DNA of 6,140 nt from Lachnospiraceae bacterium (GTDB lineage: Bacteria > Bacillota > Clostridia > Lachnospirales > Lachnospiraceae): NCBI GenBank assembly GCA_021199395.1, contig JAJQIE010000336.1:1-6140 (forward strand). The letters are read 5' to 3'. The position numbers were made by a program, and so were the translations under genes. Shown in pieces: positions 1 to 5,400 of the stretch (position 1 is the first letter of the stretch; the number at the start of each line of letters is the position of its first letter). The notes under the pieces are model-generated. The model searched no databases. It was not told the DNA's origin and was given only the letters and a program-made list of their open reading frames with translations.

Positions 1-81
1 GCTAAGAACGGCAGCGACATGCTTGTGGGTACAACTGTAATCCCGCGCCCGTCGAAAAAGCTGTTTGCCGAGCTGGTATAA
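1..81 (+). CDS. C-terminal end of a probable BMC-domain shell protein (partial)
   Basis: Frame 1 is open from the window edge to a TAA at 79-81 and encodes 26 residues ending SKKLFAELV. The stretch VGTTVIPRPSKKL resembles the end of bacterial microcompartment (Pfam BMC, PF00936) domains, where the last strand is followed by a V-I-P-R-P segment and a short helix, as in PduA and EutM. Its place just before eutH in a eut cluster agrees with a shell gene. Too little is present to tell a single-domain hexamer (EutM type) from a tandem-domain trimer (EutL or PduT type), so no symbol is given. The BMC call comes from motif recall only. Confidence 0.62.
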   Translation, partial: AKNGSDMLVGTTVIPRPSKKLFAELV

Positions 82-234
82 CGGCGGATGCCGTTTGCTG
101 AAGCCACAAAATTACACAGGCACTACCCAAGGCCGGACAGTATTTTGTCTGGCGGGGATTCGGAAAGCGAATTGAGAATTGGGTTGGCTGACAGGAACAC
201 GTTGATTCAGTAAAAATCGAAAGGGAGGAAGTAT
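82..234 (+). other. Intergenic region upstream of eutH with two small hairpins
   Basis: This 153 bp gap holds no convincing gene. Two short stem-loops are visible. One pairs GCCGGACA (132-139) with TGTCTGGC (146-153), with one G-U pair and a 6-base loop. The other pairs ATTCG (158-162) with CGAAT (168-172) around GAAAG. Neither is followed by a T-run, so neither is an ordinary terminator. Neither loop has the A at position 1 and G at position 4 expected of the hexaloops bound by EutV-type ANTAR antiterminators. A weak promoter-like pair, CTGACA (188-193), 17 bp, TAAAAA (211-216), lies before eutH but matches only 4 of 6 at the -10. Readthrough from the shell gene into eutH is the simplest reading. 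Confidence 0.45.
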
Positions 235-1431
235 ATGAGCACATTTACTTCAAGCTTAGGCGACTGGGTACAGAATCTTTCAATCAACTCAGTCATCATG
301 ATGATTATGATGATTTTCATGCTTGTCGGTGCGATCGACAAGATCATGGGAAATAAGCATGGATATGGAGAAAAGTTCGAGGAAGGCTTCAACGCGATTG
401 GACCGCTCGCTCTGTCCATGGCCGGCGTTGTAGCTGCGGCGCCTGTGCTGGCTCAGGTCCTTGGACCGATCATCAAACCAATTTACACATTCTTTGGAGC
501 AGATTCCTCCATGTTCGCGACGACCCTGCTTGCCTGCGATATGGGCGGCTATCCGCTGGCCATGGAGCTGGCAAGCGATGAGGCGATCGGAAGCTTTGCA
601 GGACTGATCCTCGGCACCATGATGGGACCGACCATCGTATTCACGATCCCTGTTGCGCTTGGTATTATTGACAAAAAGGACAGAGGCTACCTCGGAGCCG
701 GCGTGCTCGCAGGTATGATCACCATTCCGATCGGCTGTATCGTCGGCGGTATCGCAATGTCCGCTATGACCGAGTATAAGCTTGGAATCGGCACGATTCT
801 TCAGAACCTGATCCCGGTTATCATCATCGCGGCTCTGATCGTTATCGGTCTGTGGTTTGCCCCGACCAAGATGATCAATGGCTTTAATGTATTTGGAACC
901 GGTGTTACCATCGTTATCACCGCTCTGACCGCTATCGCGGTATTTGAGCAGATCACAGGCATCATGTTCCCGCTGTTTGACCAGATGGCGACCGCGGATG
1001 AGGTGACTGGCCTGACGCCGCTGGATTCCGGTCTTCTGACCTGCGGCCAGATCGGTATCGTACTGATCGGCGCGTTCCCGATGGTGGAGTGGATCACTCG
1101 TACCTTCGGCGGCGTACTGAAGAAGCTGGGCGGCGCGCTTGGCATCAACGAGAATGCATCCGCAGGTATGGTAGCGAACCTTGCAAACAACATCGCAATG
1201 TTTAACATCATGGGCGACATGGATCCCAAGGGCAAGCTCCTGAACGTAGCATTTGCGGTATCAGCGGCATTCGTATTCGGCGATCACCTTGGATTTACCG
1301 CTGGTGTTGACCAGTCCATGGTAACTCCGGTTATAATCGGTAAGCTGACAGCAGGTATTACCGCTCTGATTGTAGCAAACCTCCTGTCCGGGAAACTGCT
1401 TGAAAAGGTAAAAGCAACGCAGACGGAGTAA
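235..1431 (+). CDS. eutH: EutH, ethanolamine permease
   Basis: This 398-residue, very hydrophobic protein is a polytopic inner-membrane protein of the EutH family (about 400 residues in enterics), thought to help ethanolamine enter the cell when it is scarce. About ten membrane segments can be picked out, near residues 17-36, 52-76, 84-104, 115-142, 150-173, 190-209, 215-240, 265-286, 330-355 and 370-392. Small residues and Gly/Pro pairs are frequent inside them (for example GTMMGPTIVFTIPVALG), as is usual for transporters. The start is ATG 235, set by a strong GGGAGG (223-228) six bases upstream. The shell gene fragment before it and eutQ after it support the assignment. Codon use is GC-rich like the other eut genes. 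No defect is seen. Confidence 0.95.
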   Translation: MSTFTSSLGDWVQNLSINSVIMMIMMIFMLVGAIDKIMGNKHGYGEKFEEGFNAIGPLALSMAGVVAAAPVLAQVLGPIIKPIYTFFGADSSMFATTLLACDMGGYPLAMELASDEAIGSFAGLILGTMMGPTIVFTIPVALGIIDKKDRGYLGAGVLAGMITIPIGCIVGGIAMSAMTEYKLGIGTILQNLIPVIIIAALIVIGLWFAPTKMINGFNVFGTGVTIVITALTAIAVFEQITGIMFPLFDQMATADEVTGLTPLDSGLLTCGQIGIVLIGAFPMVEWITRTFGGVLKKLGGALGINENASAGMVANLANNIAMFNIMGDMDPKGKLLNVAFAVSAAFVFGDHLGFTAGVDQSMVTPVIIGKLTAGITALIVANLLSGKLLEKVKATQTE

Positions 1432-1454
1432 AAAAAACGTAACTATTCAGAACA

Positions 1455-1479
1455 GGTCTTCGCACTTGCTGCGAAGACC
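1455..1479 (+). other. Perfect 10 bp hairpin, 5-base loop
   Basis: GGTCTTCGCA (1455-1464) pairs perfectly with TGCGAAGACC (1470-1479) around the loop CTTGC. The following bases are GTATGAAAACC, with no T-run, so it is not a canonical terminator. Its 5' arm overlaps ACAGGT (1452-1457), which can instead pair with ACCTGT (1488-1493). This gives a possible alternative, weaker fold. Confidence 0.7.
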
Positions 1480-1501
1480 GTATGAAAACCTGTAGCATGT
1501 G

Positions 1502-1544
1502 GGGAAAAGCCCCATCGCAAAGCGATTTTAAATGGGCTTTTCCC
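1502..1544 (+). other. 11 bp hairpin with inner mini-hairpin
   Basis: GGGAAAAGCCC (1502-1512) pairs perfectly with GGGCTTTTCCC (1534-1544). Inside it TCGC-AAA-GCGA (1516-1526) can form a second small stem, and a C bulge separates a further AT/AT pairing. The sequence after the stem is TCGTAAC, not a T-run. The four T of the 3' arm lie within the stem, so termination here would be poor. Confidence 0.7.
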
Positions 1545-1545
1545 T

Positions 1546-1574
1546 CGTAACTGTGAAGGGACTGAACAGTTACG
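1546..1574 (+). other. 9 bp hairpin sharing its 3' arm with the outer repeat
   Basis: CGTAACTGT (1546-1554) pairs perfectly with ACAGTTACG (1566-1574) around the loop GAAGGGACTGA. The 3' arm is the same sequence that can pair with 1438-1450, so the local hairpin and the long-range stem exclude each other. The CGTAACT at 1546 is a direct repeat of the one at 1438. Confidence 0.65.
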
Positions 1575-1585
1575 AAAAAACAAAT

Positions 1586-1640
1586 GGCCGCGCCTGTATG
1601 GCGGAAAGCCGCGGGTTTTGAAGCCTGTTCAGGCGCGGCC
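1586..1640. other. GC-rich 11 bp hairpin, terminator-like on the minus strand
   Basis: GGCCGCGCCTG (1586-1596) pairs perfectly with CAGGCGCGGCC (1630-1640). The 33-base loop holds a smaller stem GCGG-AAAG-CCGC (1601-1612). A competing stem GCCTG-TT-CAGGC (1623-1634) uses part of the 3' arm. On the + strand no T-run follows. On the minus strand the stem is followed by ATTTGTTTTTT, so it could stop antisense transcription, although the four-base gap to the T-tract is not ideal. It ends 67 bp before the eutQ start. Confidence 0.6.
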
Positions 1641-1694
1641 GTCTATGAAACAACTGTCGGCATCAGAGACTGCAGTATAACAGGAACGGAAAGT

Positions 1695-1700
1695 GAGGAA
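1695..1700 (+). promoter_or_regulatory. Ribosome binding site that sets the eutQ start at 1708
   Basis: GAGGAA at 1695-1700 lies 7 bases before ATG 1708. An in-frame GTG at 1693 overlaps this site and has no purine-rich site of its own, so the ATG is preferred. The five extra residues from the GTG are not needed by the family. Confidence 0.75.
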
Positions 1701-1707
1701 GAACTGT

Positions 1708-2154
1708 ATGAATATCAGCGAAGAACTGATCCGTGAGATTATTACAAAGGTAATAGAAGAAGCAGTGAAGCCGGGCGAAAAAGAGCCTGACTGCGGCTTT
1801 GAGAAGCATGTGGATCCGAGCGGAATCATCGGTATCAAAACCTCTACGGTAAAATGTGAGCGCTTTGAGCAGGACGGTGTGGCGCTGAAGGATGTCCTGA
1901 CGCTTGAAGAAGCGCCGCGCATGGGCTGTGGCATTATGGAGCTGGATCATACCAGCTTTGAATGGACGCTGACCTATGATGAGTATGACATGGTAATCGA
2001 AGGGACGCTTGAAATAGAGATCGATGGAAGAATCGTATCCGGAGGTCCGGGCGATATCATCTATATACCTAAGAACAGCCATATTCATTTCCAGACGCCG
2101 GACAAATGCCGGTATGCTTATTTTGTTTACCCGGCAAACTGGGCGGAGCTGTAA
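1708..2154 (+). CDS. eutQ: EutQ, cupin-fold ethanolamine utilization protein
   Basis: The product is 148 residues, the short clostridial form. Enteric EutQ is about 230 residues, with a longer N-terminal region. The EutQ cupin core runs from about residue 75 to the end. It includes the stretch EWTLTYDEYDMVIEGTLEI and the turn GGPGDIIYIPKNSHIHF, which form the paired beta sheets of a single cupin barrel. Residues 3-22 make an amphipathic helix (I, L, I, I, V, I on one face; E, K, R on the other), like helices that target cargo into microcompartments. Salmonella EutQ has been reported to have acetate kinase activity; that activity here is inference. It lies between eutH and the eutS pair and is separated from both by longer gaps than those joining eutS, eutS and eutP. 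Confidence 0.93.
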   Translation: MNISEELIREIITKVIEEAVKPGEKEPDCGFEKHVDPSGIIGIKTSTVKCERFEQDGVALKDVLTLEEAPRMGCGIMELDHTSFEWTLTYDEYDMVIEGTLEIEIDGRIVSGGPGDIIYIPKNSHIHFQTPDKCRYAYFVYPANWAEL

Positions 2155-2267
2155 TATCCGTAACGGCAGGGGAGGTGCGGGTGCGTATCATGCATTCATT
2201 CGCAGTATCATGCCCTTTTGCCATTTGAATTATCTGATCTATAAGAATTACAGAATGAGGGAACAGC
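2155..2267 (+). promoter_or_regulatory. eutQ-eutS gap with a candidate promoter (TTGCCA / TATAAG)
   Basis: A sigma-70-like pair TTGCCA (2218-2223), 16 bp spacer, TATAAG (2240-2245) sits just before eutS, each hexamer matching 5 of 6. Transcription would start near 2252, leaving a leader of about 16 bases that still contains the GAGGGA ribosome binding site (2257-2262). It could give the eutS-eutS-eutP set a separate internal promoter. The gap also holds a direct repeat TATCATGC at 2186-2193 and 2206-2213, and a 15-codon ORF with a good ribosome binding site, listed separately. No terminator is seen after eutQ. Confidence 0.35.
2181..2228 (+). CDS. Possible 15-codon small ORF between eutQ and eutS
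   Basis: GTG at 2181 is preceded at a five-base gap by AGGGGAGG (2168-2175), an unusually good ribosome binding site for otherwise empty sequence. The frame reads VRIMHSFAVSCPFAI and stops at TGA 2226-2228, 39 bp before the eutS ATG. It resembles nothing recognised. It may be a leader peptide, a translational coupling device, or chance, and the non-ATG start and short length keep confidence low. Confidence 0.2.
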   Translation: MRIMHSFAVSCPFAI

Positions 2268-2630
2268 ATGGAAGACAGGAATGACCAGATTCGAATCGTA
2301 CAGGAAACCGTGTGCGGAAAGGAGATTACGCTTGCGCATGTGATGGGAGGACCGGCTCCGATTATCTATCAGAAGCTGGGAATGAATCCGGCGATTGACT
2401 ATGGCGCGTCAGCGATCGGGATTATGAACATGACACCTCCGGAGTCTGCCGTGATTGCCTCAGATATTGCGGTAAAAAGCGGAGACGTTTATCTTGGATT
2501 CGCGGATCGGTTCACTGGTACGCTGATCATATCCGGAGAAATCGCGGATGTGACAAGCTCCATCACAGAGGTGGTTACCTATTTTCGCGACGTCCTTCAT
2601 TACGTAGTCTGCCCGATTACGAAGCGCTAG
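2268..2630 (+). CDS. eutS: EutS-type BMC shell protein (first copy)
   Basis: The product has 120 residues, against about 111 in enteric EutS. EutS is a circularly permuted single BMC-domain protein forming hexameric tiles of the ethanolamine metabolosome shell. Family landmarks are visible in order: GKEITLAHVMG (17-27), AIGIMNMTPPESAVIASDIAVKSGDV, DRFTGTLIISG, and the end VVCPITKR. The segment between the two glycines of GMNPAIDYGASAIG is about five residues longer than in E. coli EutS as I recall it, and the position of E. coli Gly39 (linked to the bent hexamer) is a Ser here. The start is fixed by GAGGGA five bases upstream. It is followed after 14 bp by a second EutS gene, so it probably evolved by tandem duplication. 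Confidence 0.93.
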   Translation: MEDRNDQIRIVQETVCGKEITLAHVMGGPAPIIYQKLGMNPAIDYGASAIGIMNMTPPESAVIASDIAVKSGDVYLGFADRFTGTLIISGEIADVTSSITEVVTYFRDVLHYVVCPITKR

Positions 2631-2644
2631 CGGGGGAGACGGCT

Positions 2645-3076
2645 ATGAGCAGGAAGCTGACAAGAGACGAGTTTCTTCGGGAAATCTTCCGTGATTACGA
2701 CACAAGAGGAGATAAGGATCATCTGCGAATTGTACGGATCCGTGTACCCGGACGCGAGGTGAGCCTGGCGCATCTGGTCGGCTCATCGCAAAAAGAGGTT
2801 TACCAGACGCTGGGGCTGCATATCGGCGTCCACGAGGGAGAAGACCATACCGGAGATACGCTTGGCTTTCTCAAGTTTACACCGTGGGAGTCAACCGTTG
2901 TAGCAGCGGATATCGCGGTGAAAAACGGCGGGGTAGAGATTGGTTTTATGGATCGTTTCTGCGGTGCCCTGATTCTGACAGGGAACCACGCAGAGGTTCG
3001 TTCCGCAATCGAAGGAGTCGTAGCGTTCTTCCGGGAAGAGCTTCACTTTCCGGTGTGTGAGATTACAGAAAGCTGA
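2645..3076 (+). CDS. EutS-type BMC shell protein (second, extended copy)
   Basis: This 143-residue protein is a divergent paralogue of the EutS just upstream. It keeps GREVSLAHLVG (36-46), a TPWESTVVAADIAVKNGGVEIGF core, DRFCGALILTG, and the end FPVCEITES. It differs from enteric EutS in two places. It has an N-terminal extension of about 23 residues (LTRDEFLREIFRDY, likely an amphipathic helix). It also has a His/Asp/Glu-rich loop (HIGVHEGEDHTGD) about nine residues longer than in E. coli. Both should lie near the permuted N-terminus and its adjoining loop, where PduU/EutS proteins carry a pore-capping beta barrel, so pore properties may differ between copies. The ribosome binding site GGGGGAG (2632-2638) ends six bases before ATG. 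It is co-transcribed with its neighbours. I assign EutS/PduU family but leave the symbol to the first copy. Confidence 0.9.
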   Translation: MSRKLTRDEFLREIFRDYDTRGDKDHLRIVRIRVPGREVSLAHLVGSSQKEVYQTLGLHIGVHEGEDHTGDTLGFLKFTPWESTVVAADIAVKNGGVEIGFMDRFCGALILTGNHAEVRSAIEGVVAFFREELHFPVCEITES

Positions 3077-3088
3077 GGGCGGCAAAGG

Positions 3089-3589
3089 ATGAAAAAATTA
3101 TTTCTGATGGGGCGAAGCGAAGCCGGAAAAACCTCATTAACGCAGGCCCTGAAAGGGGAAACGCTTCATTATAAGAAAACGCAGTATACTTATACGGGCG
3201 ACGATACGATCGATACGCCGGGAGAGTACGCGGAATCAAAGCAGGTGGGCGTGGGGCTGGCCTGCTTTTCTTTTGAGTCGGATGTGGTGGCGATCGTCTG
3301 CGCCGCCGATGAACCGTTCAGTGTCTTTGAGGCGAATTGCAACGCATTTCTCAATCGCCCTCTGATCGGCATCATCACGAAAATAGATTCCCCATACGCC
3401 AATGTGCCGATGGTGCGGCAATGGCTTGAGAATTCCTGCTGTGAGCGGATTTTCTGTGTGAACAATGTCACCGGGGAAGGGATCGCTGAGCTTAGGGAAT
3501 ATCTGTGGGAAGACCCGGAGCAGATCACGCTCGAAGAAGCGAAAAGACGCCAGGGGATGGGGCTGAATGACTGGGAACACCTGGTGTGA
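3089..3589 (+). CDS. eutP: EutP/PduV family P-loop protein
   Basis: The product is 166 residues (enteric EutP about 159). It is a small Ras-like P-loop protein: Walker A GRSEAGKTS at 8-16, the G3-like DTPGEY at 42-47, and a G4-like TKID at 97-100. The KKTQY segment (29-33) and IDTPGEY are shared with Salmonella EutP, which has been reported, with EutQ, as an acetate kinase linked to the metabolosome; PduV has been linked to microcompartment positioning. Which role applies here is unknown. A C-terminal tail EEAKRRQGMGLNDWEHL extends slightly beyond the enteric protein. It begins 12 bp after eutS copy two, with GAGGG (3075-3079) overlapping that gene's stop codon, which suggests coupled translation. 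No clear terminator follows it. Confidence 0.92.
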   Translation: MKKLFLMGRSEAGKTSLTQALKGETLHYKKTQYTYTGDDTIDTPGEYAESKQVGVGLACFSFESDVVAIVCAADEPFSVFEANCNAFLNRPLIGIITKIDSPYANVPMVRQWLENSCCERIFCVNNVTGEGIAELREYLWEDPEQITLEEAKRRQGMGLNDWEHLV

Positions 3590-3780
3590 GCGCGAAAGGA
3601 AAGCCTGATTTTCGGGATCTCTGTTCATGTATAAGCAAAATAGTGGATATCGAAATATTGCCCAGAACGGAGAAACAAAATATATTTTGAGAAGATGTTT
3701 TATAAAGTTTGATGTGGAAGAGATTTATGCTTGTTTGAGATAAATATTCATTGTATAATCAGCTGAGACGAGGTGATTAT
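3590..3780 (+). promoter_or_regulatory. AT-rich spacer with the promoter of the ATPase/nuclease gene
   Basis: Composition turns sharply AT-rich after about 3605. A perfect consensus -10 TATAAT lies at 3754-3759, with a weak TTGTTT (3731-3736) 17 bp upstream as the best-spaced -35; TTGAGA (3735-3740) is nearer consensus but only 13 bp away. The start point would be near 3766, leaving a leader of about 15 bases that includes the ribosome binding site. A perfect 14 bp palindrome, CAAAATATATTTTG, lies at 3676-3689 and could be an operator. No intrinsic terminator for the eut operon could be identified here. Confidence 0.55.
3770..3777 (+). promoter_or_regulatory. Ribosome binding site that sets the ATPase gene start at 3781
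   Basis: GAGGTGAT (3770-3777), with its core GAGGTG at 3770-3775, is well placed for ATG 3781. The upstream in-frame TTG at 3751 lies inside the promoter region and overlaps the -10 area, so it is not a credible start. Confidence 0.8.
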
Positions 3781-5400
3781 ATGGGATTTTATATAAACAG
3801 TACATTTCCGGCAACGCAATTTCGGGAAATGACCGGAAATCCTTACTTTGTGGATAAATCCATGCTGTTGGGGGTGCTCTTTGATTTTCTGGATCAGAGC
3901 GATAGCGATTTTTGTATAACAAAGCCACGCCGATTTGGAAAGACAGTTATGGCCAATATGGTGGGGGCTTTTTTTGGCAAAGGTGTTGACAGCAGTGACA
4001 TTTTTGATACTTTGAAGATATCTGGCGATCCTGAATACCACCGACATCTGAACAATTATAATGTGATTTATATTGACTTTAGTAAAATGCCGGAGAACTG
4101 TAAGAGCTTTCAGCAATATATTGACAATATTTCCAATCAGATGAAATCTGACTTGATGGAAAGCTTTCCAGGAGTGAAAAAAGATTTCGATGCGGCAATA
4201 TGGGATTTATTCTGTGACGTTTTTCAGGAGTGCGGGGAAAAGTTTATTTTTGTGCTGGATGAGTGGGATGCCATATTCCACAAACGTTTTATTAATGAAT
4301 CGGACAGGGAGGCATATTTAAACTTTCTTGCGTGCCTGATAAAGGATCAGCCGTATGTTTCTCTGACTTATATGACGGGAATTCTTCCCATAGCAAAATA
4401 TTCAAGTGGATCTTCCATTAATAATTTTGACGAATACACGATGGTGGCAGATGATCTGTTTAGTGAATACTTTGGATTTACGGATGACGAAGTGGATGAT
4501 CTTTTTCAGATATATTTAAAAAGGACGAAGAACCCTGTGGTTTCCAGGGAAGACCTCCGATACTGGTATGATGGTTATCATGCTGCTGACGGGAAATGTA
4601 TCTACAATCCACGGTCCGTGGTATATGCACTGCGGCGCAATCGGGCAAGAAGCTACTGGACAGGGACTGGACCATATTCGGAAATATCAGCGTATATTAT
4701 CAATGATATCGATGATATGAGAAATGATGTGGCATTGATGGTCTCTGGAGAATCCATTAGTGCAGATGTAGAAGAATATGCCGCCACTTCAATGAAATTA
4801 AGTACAAAGGATGAAATCTTTTCTGCAATGGTCGTATATGGTTTTTTGGATTACGAAGATGGAAAGGTATGCATTCCGAATAAAGAATTGATGGATGAAT
4901 TTTCGAAAACGATACGCAGAGAAGGTTCACTGGGATATGTGAATCGCCTTGCCAGGGTTTCAGAACGTATGCTGCAGGCAACATTGGCGGGCGATACCGA
5001 AACAATGGAGGAGATTCTGGAATTTGCCCATAATACGGAGACGCCGATTCATTCTTATAATAACGAGGTTGAATTGTCTGCTATCGTTACGCTGGTTTAT
5101 TTGTCTGCGAGGGACAGCTATCGTGTTGAACGCGAGGATAAGGCTGGTGTTGGGTATGTGGATTTTATCTTTTATCCGGAAAGAAAAACCGCGGATTGTA
5201 TTATCCTGGAGTTAAAAGTAGACCATACGCCAGAGGAGGCGATCAGGCAAATTAAGGAAAAGCAATATGCACTGCGCTTTAAAGGAAAGCTTGGAGAAGC
5301 AGTGCGTTATAGCGGAAGGATACTGGCTGTAGGCATTGGATATGACAGACGGACGAAGAAGCATCACTGCAAGGTAGAGTTTTTGAGTGACCGAAAGTGA
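3781..5400 (+). CDS. AAA-ATPase-like protein with C-terminal PD-(D/E)XK nuclease domain
   Basis: The product is 539 residues. The N-terminal half matches the AAA-ATPase_like family (PF09820 type): the opening NPYFVDKSMLL, a Walker A-like KPRRFGKT (48-55), and Walker B FIFVLDEWD (155-163, D160 and E161). The C-terminal domain is of the PD-(D/E)XK type (DUF1703/PDDEXK_9): GYVDFIF with D461, then ELK with E477 and K479, followed by a helix with EEAIRQIKEKQYA. All three expected acidic/Lys positions are present, so the nuclease is probably active. This is a large paralogous family in gut Clostridia and Bacteroidetes whose biological role is unknown. The gene is much more AT-rich than the eut and rpmE genes, stands alone, and has its own promoter, which suggests horizontal acquisition. 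No recombinase or partner gene is adjacent. Confidence 0.88.
   Translation: MGFYINSTFPATQFREMTGNPYFVDKSMLLGVLFDFLDQSDSDFCITKPRRFGKTVMANMVGAFFGKGVDSSDIFDTLKISGDPEYHRHLNNYNVIYIDFSKMPENCKSFQQYIDNISNQMKSDLMESFPGVKKDFDAAIWDLFCDVFQECGEKFIFVLDEWDAIFHKRFINESDREAYLNFLACLIKDQPYVSLTYMTGILPIAKYSSGSSINNFDEYTMVADDLFSEYFGFTDDEVDDLFQIYLKRTKNPVVSREDLRYWYDGYHAADGKCIYNPRSVVYALRRNRARSYWTGTGPYSEISAYIINDIDDMRNDVALMVSGESISADVEEYAATSMKLSTKDEIFSAMVVYGFLDYEDGKVCIPNKELMDEFSKTIRREGSLGYVNRLARVSERMLQATLAGDTETMEEILEFAHNTETPIHSYNNEVELSAIVTLVYLSARDSYRVEREDKAGVGYVDFIFYPERKTADCIILELKVDHTPEEAIRQIKEKQYALRFKGKLGEAVRYSGRILAVGIGYDRRTKKHHCKVEFLSDRK

Larger units (their letters stand above)
1438..1574. repeat. 137 bp element bounded by 13 bp imperfect inverted repeats
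   Basis: The left end CGTAACTATTCAG (1438-1450) and the right end CTGAACAGTTACG (1562-1574) are inverted repeats matching at 12 of 13 positions. Between them are two strong hairpins (1455-1479 and 1502-1544). Both ends abut A-rich sequence: eight A at 1430-1437 and six A at 1575-1580. Such a unit could be a non-autonomous MITE-like insertion with terminal repeats, or one folded RNA domain closed by a long-range stem. The A-tracts could be a target duplication but are too simple to prove it. Whether the unit occurs elsewhere in the genome cannot be judged here. Confidence 0.55.
1432..1707 (+). other. Structured intergenic region between eutH and eutQ
   Basis: This 276 bp gap contains no plausible gene but is dense in inverted repeats, listed separately: an outer pair (1438-1450 with 1562-1574), inner hairpins at 1455-1479, 1502-1544 and 1546-1574, and a GC-rich hairpin at 1586-1640. 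Several arms overlap, so not all can form together. No + strand hairpin is followed by a T-run, so readthrough from eutH into eutQ would not obviously be blocked. A-tracts lie on the 5' side of two structures (1430-1437 and 1575-1580), which makes them terminator-like on the opposite strand. Possible readings are a regulatory RNA, an RNA processing or stability site, or a small inserted palindromic repeat. Confidence 0.75.

Noticed and set aside
82..234. EutV-type dual-hairpin ANTAR antitermination site before eutH
   Set aside because: Two hairpins exist, but neither has a hexaloop with A at position 1 and G at position 4, and no T-run follows the second.
801..1235. 144-codon open frame on the minus strand inside eutH
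   Set aside because: It is the reverse shadow of a GC-rich membrane protein gene. It has no matching family features, and the + strand frame is clearly EutH.
1502..1550. Intrinsic terminator after eutH
   Set aside because: The stem is strong but is followed by TCGTAACTGTG, not a T-run. The T residues lie inside the 3' arm.
1629..2088. Two minus-strand open frames (1629-1934 and 1663-2088) over eutQ
   Set aside because: Both overlap the strongly supported eutQ and show no recognisable motifs. No promoter or ribosome binding site supports them.
2024..2284. 86-codon + frame overlapping the end of eutQ and the start of eutS
   Set aside because: It overlaps two family-supported genes in another frame, has no recognisable domain, and has no convincing ribosome binding site.
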